Source of the DNA: Streptomyces sp. NBC_00582
Lineage (GTDB): Bacteria; Actinomycetota; Actinomycetes; Streptomycetales; Streptomycetaceae
NCBI RefSeq assembly: GCF_036345155.1
Contig: NZ_CP107772.1
Span: forward strand, 4,774,001-4,838,000
Direction of reading: 5' to 3'
DNA length: 64,000 nt
The first letter of the stretch is position 1. The number at the start of each line of letters is the position of its first letter. The notes beneath the pieces are model-generated. The model had not been told where the DNA came from. It was given only the letters and a program-made list of their open reading frames with translations, and made no database searches. The translations under genes were made by a program, and so were the position numbers. Below, in pieces: positions 20,001-27,535 of the stretch.

Positions 20001-20468
20001 GTCCTCGCCGTCGCCCTCGCTCTCCCGGAAGACCGTGCGCAGGCCCTCGTGGCGGGCGGCGGTCTCGGCGAGCGCCTTGGTGAGGGCGCCGCGGTCGATG
20101 CGGCCGCCGTCCTCGGTGTGGGCGGTGAAGACGAGGTTGTACGGCGAGCCGCCCGCCACCCGCTCGATGAGCCACATGCCGCGCTGGGCGGGTGACAGGG
20201 CTCCGTCGTCGTCCCTGCGCGTGGTTTCCCCGGCGGTCTCGGCGGGTGGTGCGACCCGCGCCCCGGCGAGCACCTCGGCGAGCGGCCGCCCGCCGAGGAG
20301 GTCGAGCACGGGGATGCGCAGGCCGAGCCGCTCCTGGGCCTGCGCGGCCAGGCGCATGGCCCGCAGCGAGTCACCGCCGAGGGAGAGGAACGTCTCCGTG
20401 GCGAAGGTCGCCGGGTCCACCCCGCCGCCGAGGACGGAGACGGCCAGCGCTTCGCGGGTCGGCGTCAT
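17049..20468 (-). CDS. NRPS: T-C-A-T
   Basis: This 1139-residue protein begins with a carrier domain (LGGDSLRAM, S34). A condensation domain follows with an intact AHHMVLDG. The adenylation domain has FTSGSTGEPKG, GYGPTEN, YRTGDV and NGKVD, and a C-terminal carrier has VGGNSLGAV. My hand-read specificity code is DALWLGGTFK, of the valine/branched-chain kind. The leading carrier has no adenylation domain of its own and must be loaded in trans or receive a chain. The ATG overlaps the stop of the C-T gene (TGATG), so the two proteins are made together. Confidence 0.94.
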   Translation of the reverse strand: MTPTREALAVSVLGGGVDPATFATETFLSLGGDSLRAMRLAAQAQERLGLRIPVLDLLGGRPLAEVLAGARVAPPAETAGETTRRDDDGALSPAQRGMWLIERVAGGSPYNLVFTAHTEDGGRIDRGALTKALAETAARHEGLRTVFRESEGDGEDDVVREVLAAYTPQLTEITHEGPAEEFTEFVRREGAEQGRRPFDLSAAPAWRLLHLSHPEGRDAVVLAAHHMVLDGWAVGLLLREVFARHAALTGTGPEPQADQAPPVRLLTDRQETLRAHGVWDTQADFWKGHLDGVPTTLELPADRQRPALQDADGARTGLDLGPALSAAVTARARALGVTPYAFLLGAFGLALGRRTGARSLLVGVPLLGRQSAELERLIAVSGNLVPVRVDLDDDASPAAYLRSVHTSLGRSIDAGDLPFEELVSRLGVERSLGCHPLVQVCFGMHDQLVPQTLDAGTARLRVEEGHGGGSQFDLTMLIGHSDPAYAGHVEYATAVWTEAETRAFVSDFLAGVEELASGDADRLEDVRCISADGDARLAELNDTRTEFPDTSLDALFRAAAARTPDAVAVRDESATLTYAQLADAAREQARLLRAAGVRPGDRVLIGVERSVAEAVAVLGVLWAGAAYVGVEQSATDAHLARIVTRAEPTAALVGPADGEAAARFRTLGTAPVAVWEPTWEPTPDPLEPAPEDPSRLAYVAFTSGSTGEPKGVAVPHRAVIRLVHEAGFVRLGPGERMLRLSPLAFDASTLEVWGALLTGTALEVHPAGLVSPTELGAFLREREVTVAWLTAGLFRLVEEFAPDSLGGLKQLLTGGDVVPHEHTARVLARHPGLVVTNGYGPTENTTFTTTHSVSSPDEIDGPLPIGRPVPGTRVYLLDARRRLLPPGAVGELYAAGAGLADGYLGDPDETARSFGEFSPDLPERLYRTGDVVRLDSRGRLTFLGRADDQVKLRGYRVELSAIADVLSGHPAVQDAVVLVTDGDSAEKRLVAAVVPVPGAALAATDLRSLLQRTLPAYMVPTLWTLVDGLPVTANGKVDRRALAATAVPAGQARREAADPGAALTARIAELFAEVTENTEAGAVDADTDFFMVGGNSLGAVRLMRKVKEHLGTTVRLRDFLLSPTPAGLRALVEKEAGGA

Positions 20469-22054
20469 CAGAGGGCCTCGGCGGGCTTCGCGAGGAGGTC
20501 GGCCTGGCCGCTGACGGTGGCGGAGCGGAACAGGTCGATGGTGCGCAGGGTCCGCCCGGAGGCCTGGCTGAGGCGCTCCACCAGGACCACGAGGAGCAGC
20601 GAGTCGCCGCCGGACTCGAAGAAGCTGATGTCGTCGTCGGGGTCGTCGGCGGTGTCCTCGAGGCCGAGGACCTCCCGCCACACGGACCGCACGAGGTCGA
20701 GCCGCTCCTCGGGGTCGTCCAGGTCGATGGTCCGGGCGGGCTGTTCCAGCACGGGTTCCTCCGGTGAGGTGGCAAGGTCCGCGGCGCTGCGCCGCAGATC
20801 CGTCAGGAAGGCGGACACGGCGGAGTGGTCGGTGACGTCCGTCGGGTGGTCGAGGGAGAGCTCCAGTTGACGGCCTTCGGCGGTGTCCGCGATCCGGACG
20901 AACGCCGCGAGGTCGTACTTGACGTAGAGGGGGTCGAGCGGACGCAGCCGGCCGGTGACGCCGGGGGCGAGCACGGGGGTGTGGGGTGCGTCGTCGAGGT
21001 TGAGCAGGACCGGGGTGAGGGGCGGCCAGATCCGGGTGCGGTCGGGGTTGAGCCGTGCGGCGAGCGCGTCCAGCGGCACGTCGGCGTCCATGAAGGCCTC
21101 CATGGCGGCGATCCGGGCGTTGCCCAGCAGTTCCCGCCAGCCGGTGTCCGGCTCCAGGGAGATCCGCAGCACCACGGTGGTGATGAACATGCCGATGACG
21201 TCCCCGGCGTCCGGGTGGTCGCGGCCCGGCCAGGCGAAGGCGATGAGGAAGTCGCGCTGACCGCTGCCGCGGGCGAGGGTGCCGGCGAGCAGGGCGACGC
21301 CCAGCATGAACGTCGTACAGCCCTCCTCGGCGGCGACCGCCAGGGCCTTGGCGGTGCGGTCGGCGTCGAGCCGGGTGGTGACGGTGGCGCCGAGCGGGGC
21401 GGCCTCCAGGTCGTCGCCGGCGCCGCGCTCGAAGGGCAGGGCCACGTCGACGGGGGCGCCCTTCAGCCGTTCGACGACCTCGTCGACCTGGGCGGCGATC
21501 TCCTCGGGCGTGCGCGCGTCGACGACGGAGGCGGGGTGCGGCGGGTCGCTCAGCTCCGGGGTGGTGCCGGCGAGCCGGGCCCGGTAGACGGTGAAGATCT
21601 CCTCGAGGAGCATCGTGCGCGACAGTCCGTCGACCACGATGTGGTGCGAGACGAGGACCAGCAGGGTGCGCCGGGCGTCGAGCCGTACGACGACGGCCCG
21701 GGCGGGGGCGTCCACGGCCAGGTCGAACGGGGTGCCGCACAGCTTCCGTACGTACGCGTCGACCTCGGCGCCGGTGAGCCCCTCGGCCTCGGCGTCGCGC
21801 AGGAGGGCCTCGCCGGGCTCGCCGTCGGTGCTGTACTCGACCCGGCGTCCCTTCAGGTCGAAGCGGAAGCGGGCCCGTAAGGAGGGATGGCGGGCGAGGG
21901 TGAGGCGGGCGGCCTCGACGAGCTGTCCGTGGTCCACCTCGCCGGTGAACTCCACGACGGACGGGACGAGCTGGGTGGGTCTCTGCAGTTCGTCGCGGTC
22001 GAGGACCCACAGGCCCTGCTGCATGCGGGTGGCCGGGTACCAAACGGACAACAC
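20468..22054 (-). CDS. NRPS: C-T didomain
   Basis: This 528-residue protein has a condensation domain (about 1-435) with an intact SHHIVVDG and a terminal carrier domain with ESGGDSLLLV. There is no adenylation domain, so its carrier must be charged by another protein of the cluster or from outside it. It starts at GTG 22054 behind GGGGGAA and opens the long minus-strand operon. As first gene it may encode the initial condensation step, using an acyl or aminoacyl donor such as that on the A-T protein. Confidence 0.92.
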   Translation of the reverse strand: MLSVWYPATRMQQGLWVLDRDELQRPTQLVPSVVEFTGEVDHGQLVEAARLTLARHPSLRARFRFDLKGRRVEYSTDGEPGEALLRDAEAEGLTGAEVDAYVRKLCGTPFDLAVDAPARAVVVRLDARRTLLVLVSHHIVVDGLSRTMLLEEIFTVYRARLAGTTPELSDPPHPASVVDARTPEEIAAQVDEVVERLKGAPVDVALPFERGAGDDLEAAPLGATVTTRLDADRTAKALAVAAEEGCTTFMLGVALLAGTLARGSGQRDFLIAFAWPGRDHPDAGDVIGMFITTVVLRISLEPDTGWRELLGNARIAAMEAFMDADVPLDALAARLNPDRTRIWPPLTPVLLNLDDAPHTPVLAPGVTGRLRPLDPLYVKYDLAAFVRIADTAEGRQLELSLDHPTDVTDHSAVSAFLTDLRRSAADLATSPEEPVLEQPARTIDLDDPEERLDLVRSVWREVLGLEDTADDPDDDISFFESGGDSLLLVVLVERLSQASGRTLRTIDLFRSATVSGQADLLAKPAEAL

Positions 22055-22473
22055 GAGAGATTCCCCCGAAACTCAGGTGAACAATGGAACCGCTTGCTGG
22101 GGTGACGAATAACACGCGGTAAAACGGTGCGCGAACAAATGGAAAGCAAAAAGGCGTTTCCATCAAGGCACGACGGCGAGCGCCGGTGAATGGCTGAATT
22201 ACCGTAGGCAGCCCACGATGAACATGTCAAGGCTTTCCTTGGCGGGCGTGTTCCTGACCCGTCGCACCCCGCCGGACCTGGCGATCGACCGGCCGATCGA
22301 CGTCCATCACATGGTTTTTGGCCAGGTGGCGAAAAATCAATTCAAGCCTCAACGTGTCCAATTCATTGCGCTCGTGCGAACACCGTCAACAGATCGTCAA
22401 ATAATTAAGCTTCACCCCACACCTGTCGTGTACGTTGTCTCGCGGCATCCTCACCGGACGAAAGGACGACCCC
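22055..22473. promoter_or_regulatory. Divergent control region of the biosynthetic cluster
   Basis: This 419-bp gap separates the two divergent biosynthetic operons and is clearly richer in A and T than its surroundings. It must hold both promoters. On the minus strand, TTGACG occurs twice in a row near 22384-22400, with TGAATT about 18 bp further on, a possible promoter for the NRPS operon. A direct repeat CGATCGAC spaced by four bases lies near 22272-22293. I see no convincing gene in it. The CCGTCAA motif at 22383 also occurs in the palindrome in front of the cluster regulator. Confidence 0.5.
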
Positions 22474-23751
22474 TTGAAAGTCCATGACGCCGCCCTACCC
22501 GACGCAGCGATTTCCGGATGCCCCGTGCACCAGGGGGCGACGGCCGATCTCGTCGACCCTTGGCTGTACAGCGGAGGCGACGCACACGCCGTATGGCGGT
22601 GGATGCGGGCCCAGGAGACCCTGACCCGCCAGGAGGTCGACGAGCGGCGCGGGTTCTGGAACATCGTCGGGTTCCACGACGCCGAACGCGTCCTGCGCGA
22701 CACCGAGACCTTCACCTCGGAACGCGGCACCATGCTCGATCTGCTCGGCACCGACGACCCGGCCGGCGGCAAACAGCTCGCCGTCACCGACCCGCCGCGC
22801 CACACCGAGATGCAGACCCGGCTGAAGAAGGCCCTCGCCGTCAAGGCCGTCGAGCGGCAGAAGGACATGATCAGACCCCTGGTCGTGGACCTGATCGCCC
22901 CGCTCGGCGACGGCGGCACCTTCGACTTCGCCGAGGCCATGCTGGCCATGCCGATGTCCGTGACCGGCACCATGATGGGCCTGCCCCAGGCGGACTGGTC
23001 CTGGCTCAGCCGGCTGACGACCATCTGCATCGCCGCCGACGACCCCGAGTACCAGGACCCCGGCGGCAAGGCGGCCACCCTGGAGCGCGCCCACCGCGAC
23101 CTGTTCGCCTACTTCCAGGACCTGATGCGCTTCCGTCGGCAGAACCTCGGCGACGACCTGCTCAGCGTGCTGATCTCCACCGAGTTCGAGGGCCGCCACA
23201 TGGACCCCGGCGAGATCGTCGCGAACTGCTACAGCCTGCTGCTCGGCGCGAACGTCACCACCCCGCACTCCCCCAACTACGTGATGGCGGAGTTCATCGA
23301 ACGGGGCGTCCTCGAGGACTGGGCCGCGCACCCCGAGCTCACCACCACCGCCACCGAGGAGGCCCTGCGCTGGGCCTCGCCCGTCAACCACTTCCTGCGG
23401 TACGCCACCCGCGATGTCGAGGTCAGGAACACCCGGGTCAGGGCGGGTGACGCGGTGGTCGTCTGGCTCGGCTCCGCCAACCGTGACGACGCCGTCTTCC
23501 CCGAAGCGTCGACCTTCGACATCCGGCGCAAGCCCAACAAGCACATCGCCTTCGGCATCGGCCCGCACTACTGCATCGGCCACAGCGTCGCCCGGGTCAC
23601 CCTGCGCATCCTCTTCGAGGAACTCCTCACCCGCTTCGAGGACTTCCGCCCCGCCGGCAAGCCCGAACGCCTCGCCTCCAACTTCGTCTCCGGCTGGAAA
23701 CACGTACCGATCACGGCCCGGCGCCGGGCGGGCGGGGGCGGTACGGAGTGA
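22474..23751 (+). CDS. Cytochrome P450 (third in the cluster)
   Basis: This P450 of about 425 residues opens the plus-strand operon. The K-helix motif is EALR, the heme loop FGIGPHYCIGHSVAR, and the I-helix reads LLGANVTTPH, with valine where Glu or Asp is usual. I chose the TTG at 22474 because AAAGGACGA sits seven bases upstream; an in-frame TTG at 22435 lacks such a site. The stop overlaps the thioesterase start. A stand-alone P450 with a type II thioesterase recalls beta-hydroxylation of a carrier-bound amino acid (NikQ type), with the A-T protein as possible partner. That is inference. Confidence 0.92.
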   Translation: MKVHDAALPDAAISGCPVHQGATADLVDPWLYSGGDAHAVWRWMRAQETLTRQEVDERRGFWNIVGFHDAERVLRDTETFTSERGTMLDLLGTDDPAGGKQLAVTDPPRHTEMQTRLKKALAVKAVERQKDMIRPLVVDLIAPLGDGGTFDFAEAMLAMPMSVTGTMMGLPQADWSWLSRLTTICIAADDPEYQDPGGKAATLERAHRDLFAYFQDLMRFRRQNLGDDLLSVLISTEFEGRHMDPGEIVANCYSLLLGANVTTPHSPNYVMAEFIERGVLEDWAAHPELTTTATEEALRWASPVNHFLRYATRDVEVRNTRVRAGDAVVVWLGSANRDDAVFPEASTFDIRRKPNKHIAFGIGPHYCIGHSVARVTLRILFEELLTRFEDFRPAGKPERLASNFVSGWKHVPITARRRAGGGGTE

Positions 23752-24539
23752 CGGGGGCCGCCGGGGGCGCCGTGAGTGCGCTCGATACGCCCTGGTTGCG
23801 GCGCTTTCATCCCGGCCGGGCGGGGGCGGTGCGGCTGTTCGTGTTTCCGCACGCCGGTGGCAACGCCTCCTTCTTCCACCCCTTCTCCGCGCGGCTCGCG
23901 CCGCGGGCCGAGGTGCTGGTCGTGCAGTACCCGGGGCGCCAGGAGCGGTTCCACGAGCCCTGCGTCGAGGACCTGCACGAACTGGCCGACGCCGTCGCCG
24001 CCGAGCTCACCGGATGGGCCCAGGAGCCGTACGCCCTGTTCGGGCACAGCATGGGCGCCACCCTCGCGTTCGAGGTGGGCAGCCGGCTCCACGCCGCCGG
24101 GGCGGGGCCGAGGGCCCTGTTCGTGTCCGGGCGGCGCGCGCCCTCCGTGCCCGCGCCCGGCTCCGTGCACCTGGCGAGCGACGAGAAGCTGATCGCCGAC
24201 ATGAAGCTCCTCGGCGGCACCGACAGCCGGATGCTGGAGAACCCCGAACTGCTCGCGGCGATCCTGCCCGCGGTGCGCAGCGACTACGTCGCCACGGAGA
24301 CGTACCGCTACCGGGGCGCGCCCCCGCTGGACTGCCCCGTCACCGCGTTCATCGGGGACGTCGATCCGCGCGTGGACGCCCCCATGGCCCGCGCCTGGGC
24401 CACCCATACGACCGACGCGTTCACCCTCCACGAGTTCGGCGGCGGCCACTTCTTCCTGGTGCCGCATCTCGACGCCGTCGTGGAGACCGTCGCGCACACA
24501 CTCGCAGGCGACCGGAAAGCGTTCACTCGGAATCCATGA
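23748..24539 (+). CDS. Type II thioesterase (second in the cluster)
   Basis: This 263-residue alpha/beta hydrolase has FPHAGGNASFF, the nucleophile GHSMG, GDVDPRVDAP and GGGHFFLV, matching type II (editing) thioesterases. Its GTG start overlaps the P450 stop (GTGA); a second in-frame GTG at 23772 is possible. Having two such enzymes in one small cluster suggests separate tasks: one for clearing misprimed carriers, one for releasing a modified amino acid after P450 action. Which one does which cannot be read here. Confidence 0.92.
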   Translation: MTGAAGGAVSALDTPWLRRFHPGRAGAVRLFVFPHAGGNASFFHPFSARLAPRAEVLVVQYPGRQERFHEPCVEDLHELADAVAAELTGWAQEPYALFGHSMGATLAFEVGSRLHAAGAGPRALFVSGRRAPSVPAPGSVHLASDEKLIADMKLLGGTDSRMLENPELLAAILPAVRSDYVATETYRYRGAPPLDCPVTAFIGDVDPRVDAPMARAWATHTTDAFTLHEFGGGHFFLVPHLDAVVETVAHTLAGDRKAFTRNP

Positions 24540-24592
24540 TTCCGGCCGCCGCCGAAAGTTTCGCCGCATCCGAATCCCCGAAGAGGACTCTC

Positions 24593-25579
24593 ATGAAATA
24601 CCGCGTCATCGGCAGCGACCCGGCCACCCGCCGCGAGGTGAGTGTCCTGAGCCTCGGCTCCATGCTCTTCGGCACGGTGACCGACGAAGCGACGTCCTTC
24701 GCCATTCTCGACCGTTTCGTCGAGGCGGGCGGCACCTTCATCGACACCTCCAACAACTACGCGTTCTGGGTCGAGGGCACCCAGGGCGGCGAGAGCGAGG
24801 AACTGCTCGGCCGCTGGATCCGCAGCCGCGGAATCGGCGACGAGATCACCATCGCCACCAAACTCGGCGCCCGCCCGAACGCCCCGTCGAGCGGTTTCAG
24901 CCTCGATGTCGAGGGACTTTCGGCCAAAACCATCCGGGAATCCGCCGAGCGCAGCAGGGAGCGCCTCGGGATCGAGCGCATCCACCTGCTGTACGCGCAC
25001 ATCATGGACGAGAAGACGCCCCTGGAGGAGACCGTCCAGGGCTTCGGCGAGGTCGTCGCCGACGGCGTCGCCGGCCTGCTCGGCGCGAGCAACCACTGGG
25101 CCTGGCGCGTCGAGGCCGCCCGCAACCTCGCCAAGGCGGCCGGTCTGCCCGGTTACGAGGTGCTCCAGCACCACCACAGCTACCTCCGCCAGCGCGCCGA
25201 CATCCCGAGCCTGCGCTCGCCCGACGGCAACCAGGGCCTGGTCAGCGCGGACCTGCTCAGCTACGTGCGCGCCCACCCCTCCCTCACCCAGGTCGCCTAC
25301 TCCCCGCTGCTGTCCGGGGCCTACGTCCGCGACGACAAGCCGCTCGGCCCGGGCTTCGACCACGCCGGCACCCAGCCCCGCCTCCAGGCGGTGCGGGAGG
25401 TGGCCGAGGAGACCGGCGCGAGCGTCAACCAGGTCGTCCTGTCCTGGCTGCTCGGCGGCGACATCCCGATCCTGCCCCTGGTCGGCGCCTCCTCGATCGA
25501 ACAGCTGAACGACAGCCTGGCGGCGGTCGACCTGGACCTGACGACGGAGCAGCGGGCGAAGCTGGACGGCGTGAACTGA
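24593..25579 (+). CDS. Aldo-keto reductase
   Basis: This 328-residue protein is a TIM-barrel aldo-keto reductase. The catalytic tetrad can be seen as Asp and Tyr in FIDTSNNYAF, Lys in IATKLGAR and His in LLYAHIMDEK. The C-terminal NADPH-binding segment is PLVGASSIEQLND. The ATG at 24593 follows GAAGAGGA. It is the third gene of the plus-strand operon, 53 bp after the thioesterase. It could reduce a keto group left by the PKS module or by P450 oxidation, a role it would share with the SDR at 7806. Confidence 0.92.
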   Translation: MKYRVIGSDPATRREVSVLSLGSMLFGTVTDEATSFAILDRFVEAGGTFIDTSNNYAFWVEGTQGGESEELLGRWIRSRGIGDEITIATKLGARPNAPSSGFSLDVEGLSAKTIRESAERSRERLGIERIHLLYAHIMDEKTPLEETVQGFGEVVADGVAGLLGASNHWAWRVEAARNLAKAAGLPGYEVLQHHHSYLRQRADIPSLRSPDGNQGLVSADLLSYVRAHPSLTQVAYSPLLSGAYVRDDKPLGPGFDHAGTQPRLQAVREVAEETGASVNQVVLSWLLGGDIPILPLVGASSIEQLNDSLAAVDLDLTTEQRAKLDGVN

Positions 25580-25595
25580 CCGAGCTGACGGGCCT

Positions 25596-25626
25596 CTCCC
25601 GATTGACGGTCGCCGTCAATCGGGAG
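25596..25626. promoter_or_regulatory. Perfect 14-bp inverted repeat before the cluster regulator
   Basis: Arms CTCCCGATTGACGG (25596-25609) and CCGTCAATCGGGAG (25613-25626) are exact complements around the three bases TCG. The palindrome lies 16 bp after the aldo-keto reductase stop and 34 bp before the regulator ATG. It could end transcription of the biosynthetic operon, though no T-run follows, or be the operator of the ArsR-like regulator. The embedded TTGACGG/CCGTCAA is also seen in the divergent promoter region of the cluster. Confidence 0.7.
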
Positions 25627-25660
25627 GGGGGTTGTCAGTGGCCGGGTGCACCATGAGGGC

Positions 25661-26767
25661 ATGAGCGTCTGCATCGACATCACGGGGCTGCGGCCGGAGC
25701 GGGTCGCCGTCGTGCCCTCGCCCCTGGCCGAGCTCGGCATGGCCCTGCACGCGCTCTCCGAGCCCGGCCACCACCCCGGTCTGCAGGGCTGGGTCACCGG
25801 CGTCACCGCCCGTCTGGACCCGTATCTGGCCGACCGGATGTGCGAGGCCGACTTCCTGTGGCGGACGACGTTCTCCGACCTCTTCCTGCCGTACGCCGGT
25901 CTCCCGGGCCGCGACACCCTGCCCGGCGCCACCCTCGCCGAGGAACTGGACCTCCTCGACAAACTCACGGACGAGCAGTTCGTGAACGCCGCGACGGAGT
26001 TCATGTGCACCCCGGGGTACGACGCGCCGGGCCTCGACGTCCTCGCCGACCCCGCCCAGCACCGCCGCGCCCTGGACCTGGCCGCCTCGCGCGGCCCCCG
26101 GCAGGTGCACTTCACCCGGCGGCTGCTCGACGACCCGCCCGCCGTGCGCGCCTGGCTGCGCCAGTTCCTCCAGGACTGCCAGGAGGCGTTCTTCGCGGAC
26201 GTCTGGGCCCGGGTCAGCCTCCCGCTCGCCGCCGACGCCCGCCACAAGACGGACCTGCTGCGCCGCAGGGGCCTGGCGGAGGCGCTCGCCTCGGTCTCCT
26301 CCGCCGTGTCGCTGGACGAGGACTCCGCGCAGATCTCCGTGGACAAGATGGCCCACGGCCGCACCACCACGGCCGACGGCGGGCTCCTCCTCGTCCCGAC
26401 GAGCCTCGGCTGGCCGCACCTGATGGTCCTGCACCGCTACGGCTGGCAGCCGGTCCTGCACTACCCGGTCGGCTCCCCCGAGCTGGCCTCGCCGCCCTCG
26501 GTGGAGCAACTGACCCTCCGCATCACCGCGCTCTCGCACCCCGTCCGGATGCGGATCAGCCGGCTGCTGGCCCGCAGCGCCTACACCACGAGCGAGATCG
26601 CCCAGTCCCTGGGCATGACGGCCCCCGAGATATCCCGCCATCTCGGCGTCCTCAAGAAGGCCTCCCTCATCACCACCCGCCGCCGCGGCCGGTACGTCCT
26701 GCACCAACTGGACGTGACGGTGGTGGCCCGGCTGGGCAGCGACTTCCTGGAGGGCCTGCTGCGCTGA
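25661..26767 (+). CDS. DUF5937/ArsR-type winged-helix transcriptional regulator
   Basis: This 368-residue protein has a long N-terminal domain starting SVCIDITGLRPERV, as in DUF5937 proteins of actinomycetes. A C-terminal winged helix of ArsR type follows, with LSHPVRMRISRLL, YTTSEIAQSLGMTAPEISRHL and TTRRRGRYVLH (about residues 285-350). No metal-binding cysteine motif is present. It sits just after the biosynthetic operon on the same strand and is the only regulator inside the cluster limits, so it is the best candidate for pathway control. The palindrome just upstream may be its site. Other starts between 25646 and 25661 are possible. Confidence 0.85.
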   Translation: MSVCIDITGLRPERVAVVPSPLAELGMALHALSEPGHHPGLQGWVTGVTARLDPYLADRMCEADFLWRTTFSDLFLPYAGLPGRDTLPGATLAEELDLLDKLTDEQFVNAATEFMCTPGYDAPGLDVLADPAQHRRALDLAASRGPRQVHFTRRLLDDPPAVRAWLRQFLQDCQEAFFADVWARVSLPLAADARHKTDLLRRRGLAEALASVSSAVSLDEDSAQISVDKMAHGRTTTADGGLLLVPTSLGWPHLMVLHRYGWQPVLHYPVGSPELASPPSVEQLTLRITALSHPVRMRISRLLARSAYTTSEIAQSLGMTAPEISRHLGVLKKASLITTRRRGRYVLHQLDVTVVARLGSDFLEGLLR

Positions 26768-26786
26768 CGGCCGGCCCCGGCCCGCG

Positions 26787-27458
26787 TCAGCCGTGTCCGC
26801 CGGCCCGCACCAGCCCCGTCTCGTAGGCCAGCACCACCACCTGCACCCGGTCCCGCAGCCCCAGCTTGGTCAGGATGCGGCCGACATGGGTCTTGACGGT
26901 GGCCTCGGACAGCACCAGCCGGGCCGCGATCTCCCCGTTGGACAGCCCCTGCGCGACCAGCACCATCACCTCGCGCTCCCGTTCGGTGAGCCGCTCCAGC
27001 TCCTTGTGCTGGGGCTGGTTGCCGGCGCTCGGCAGCATCGGCGCGAACCGGTCGAGGAGCCGACGGGTGGTGGAGGGCGCGACCACCGCGTCCCCGCTGT
27101 GCACGGAGCGGATCGCGGCGAGGAGTTCCCCGGGCGGCACGTCCTTCAGCATGAAGCCGGAGGCGCCCGCCTTCAGTCCGGAGAACGCGTACTCGTCGAG
27201 GTCGAAGGTGGTCAGGATCAGCACCTTCGGCGGCTCGGGCTCGGCGCAGATCCGCCGGGTGGCCTCCACCCCGTCCAGCTTCGGCATGCGGACGTCCATC
27301 AGGACGACGTCGACGGCCGTCGAGCGCACCACCTGCAGGGCCTCGACGCCGTCGCCCGCCTCCGCCACGACCTCCATGTCCGGCTGGGCGGCGAGCACCA
27401 TCCGGAACCCGGTGCGCAGCAGCACCTGGTCGTCGACGAGCATCACGCGGATCGTCAT
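26787..27458 (-). CDS. NarL/LuxR-family response regulator
   Basis: This 223-residue regulator has a receiver domain with the acidic pair in VDDQ, the phosphoacceptor Asp in VVLMDVRMP and Lys in GFMLKDVPP. A LuxR-type helix-turn-helix follows (LTEREREVMVLVAQGLSNGEIAARL, residues about 155-200). It pairs with the histidine kinase gene 77 bp upstream on the same strand. The pair appears to be part of the conserved chromosome rather than the accessory cluster. It ends convergently with the DUF5937 regulator. Confidence 0.93.
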   Translation of the reverse strand: MTIRVMLVDDQVLLRTGFRMVLAAQPDMEVVAEAGDGVEALQVVRSTAVDVVLMDVRMPKLDGVEATRRICAEPEPPKVLILTTFDLDEYAFSGLKAGASGFMLKDVPPGELLAAIRSVHSGDAVVAPSTTRRLLDRFAPMLPSAGNQPQHKELERLTEREREVMVLVAQGLSNGEIAARLVLSEATVKTHVGRILTKLGLRDRVQVVVLAYETGLVRAGGHG

Positions 27459-27535
27459 CGGGTCCTCTTCCGTGTCTCTTTCGGGGCTTCTGAACAGGGG
27501 GCGTGACAGGTGTCAACGAGGGGCGTGCGTCGGCG

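Noticed and set aside
22218..22487. Small 89-residue open frame in the divergent promoter region
   Set aside because: It lacks a ribosome site, overlaps the P450 start and has no recognisable motif. The region is AT-richer and looks regulatory.
4806..25579. Assignment to pepstatin, detoxin/rimosamide or nikkomycin pathways
   Set aside because: Single features are shared (malonyl extension of an amino acid; A-T/P450/TE set), but the F420-dependent reductase, TauD-type or nucleoside genes expected are absent.
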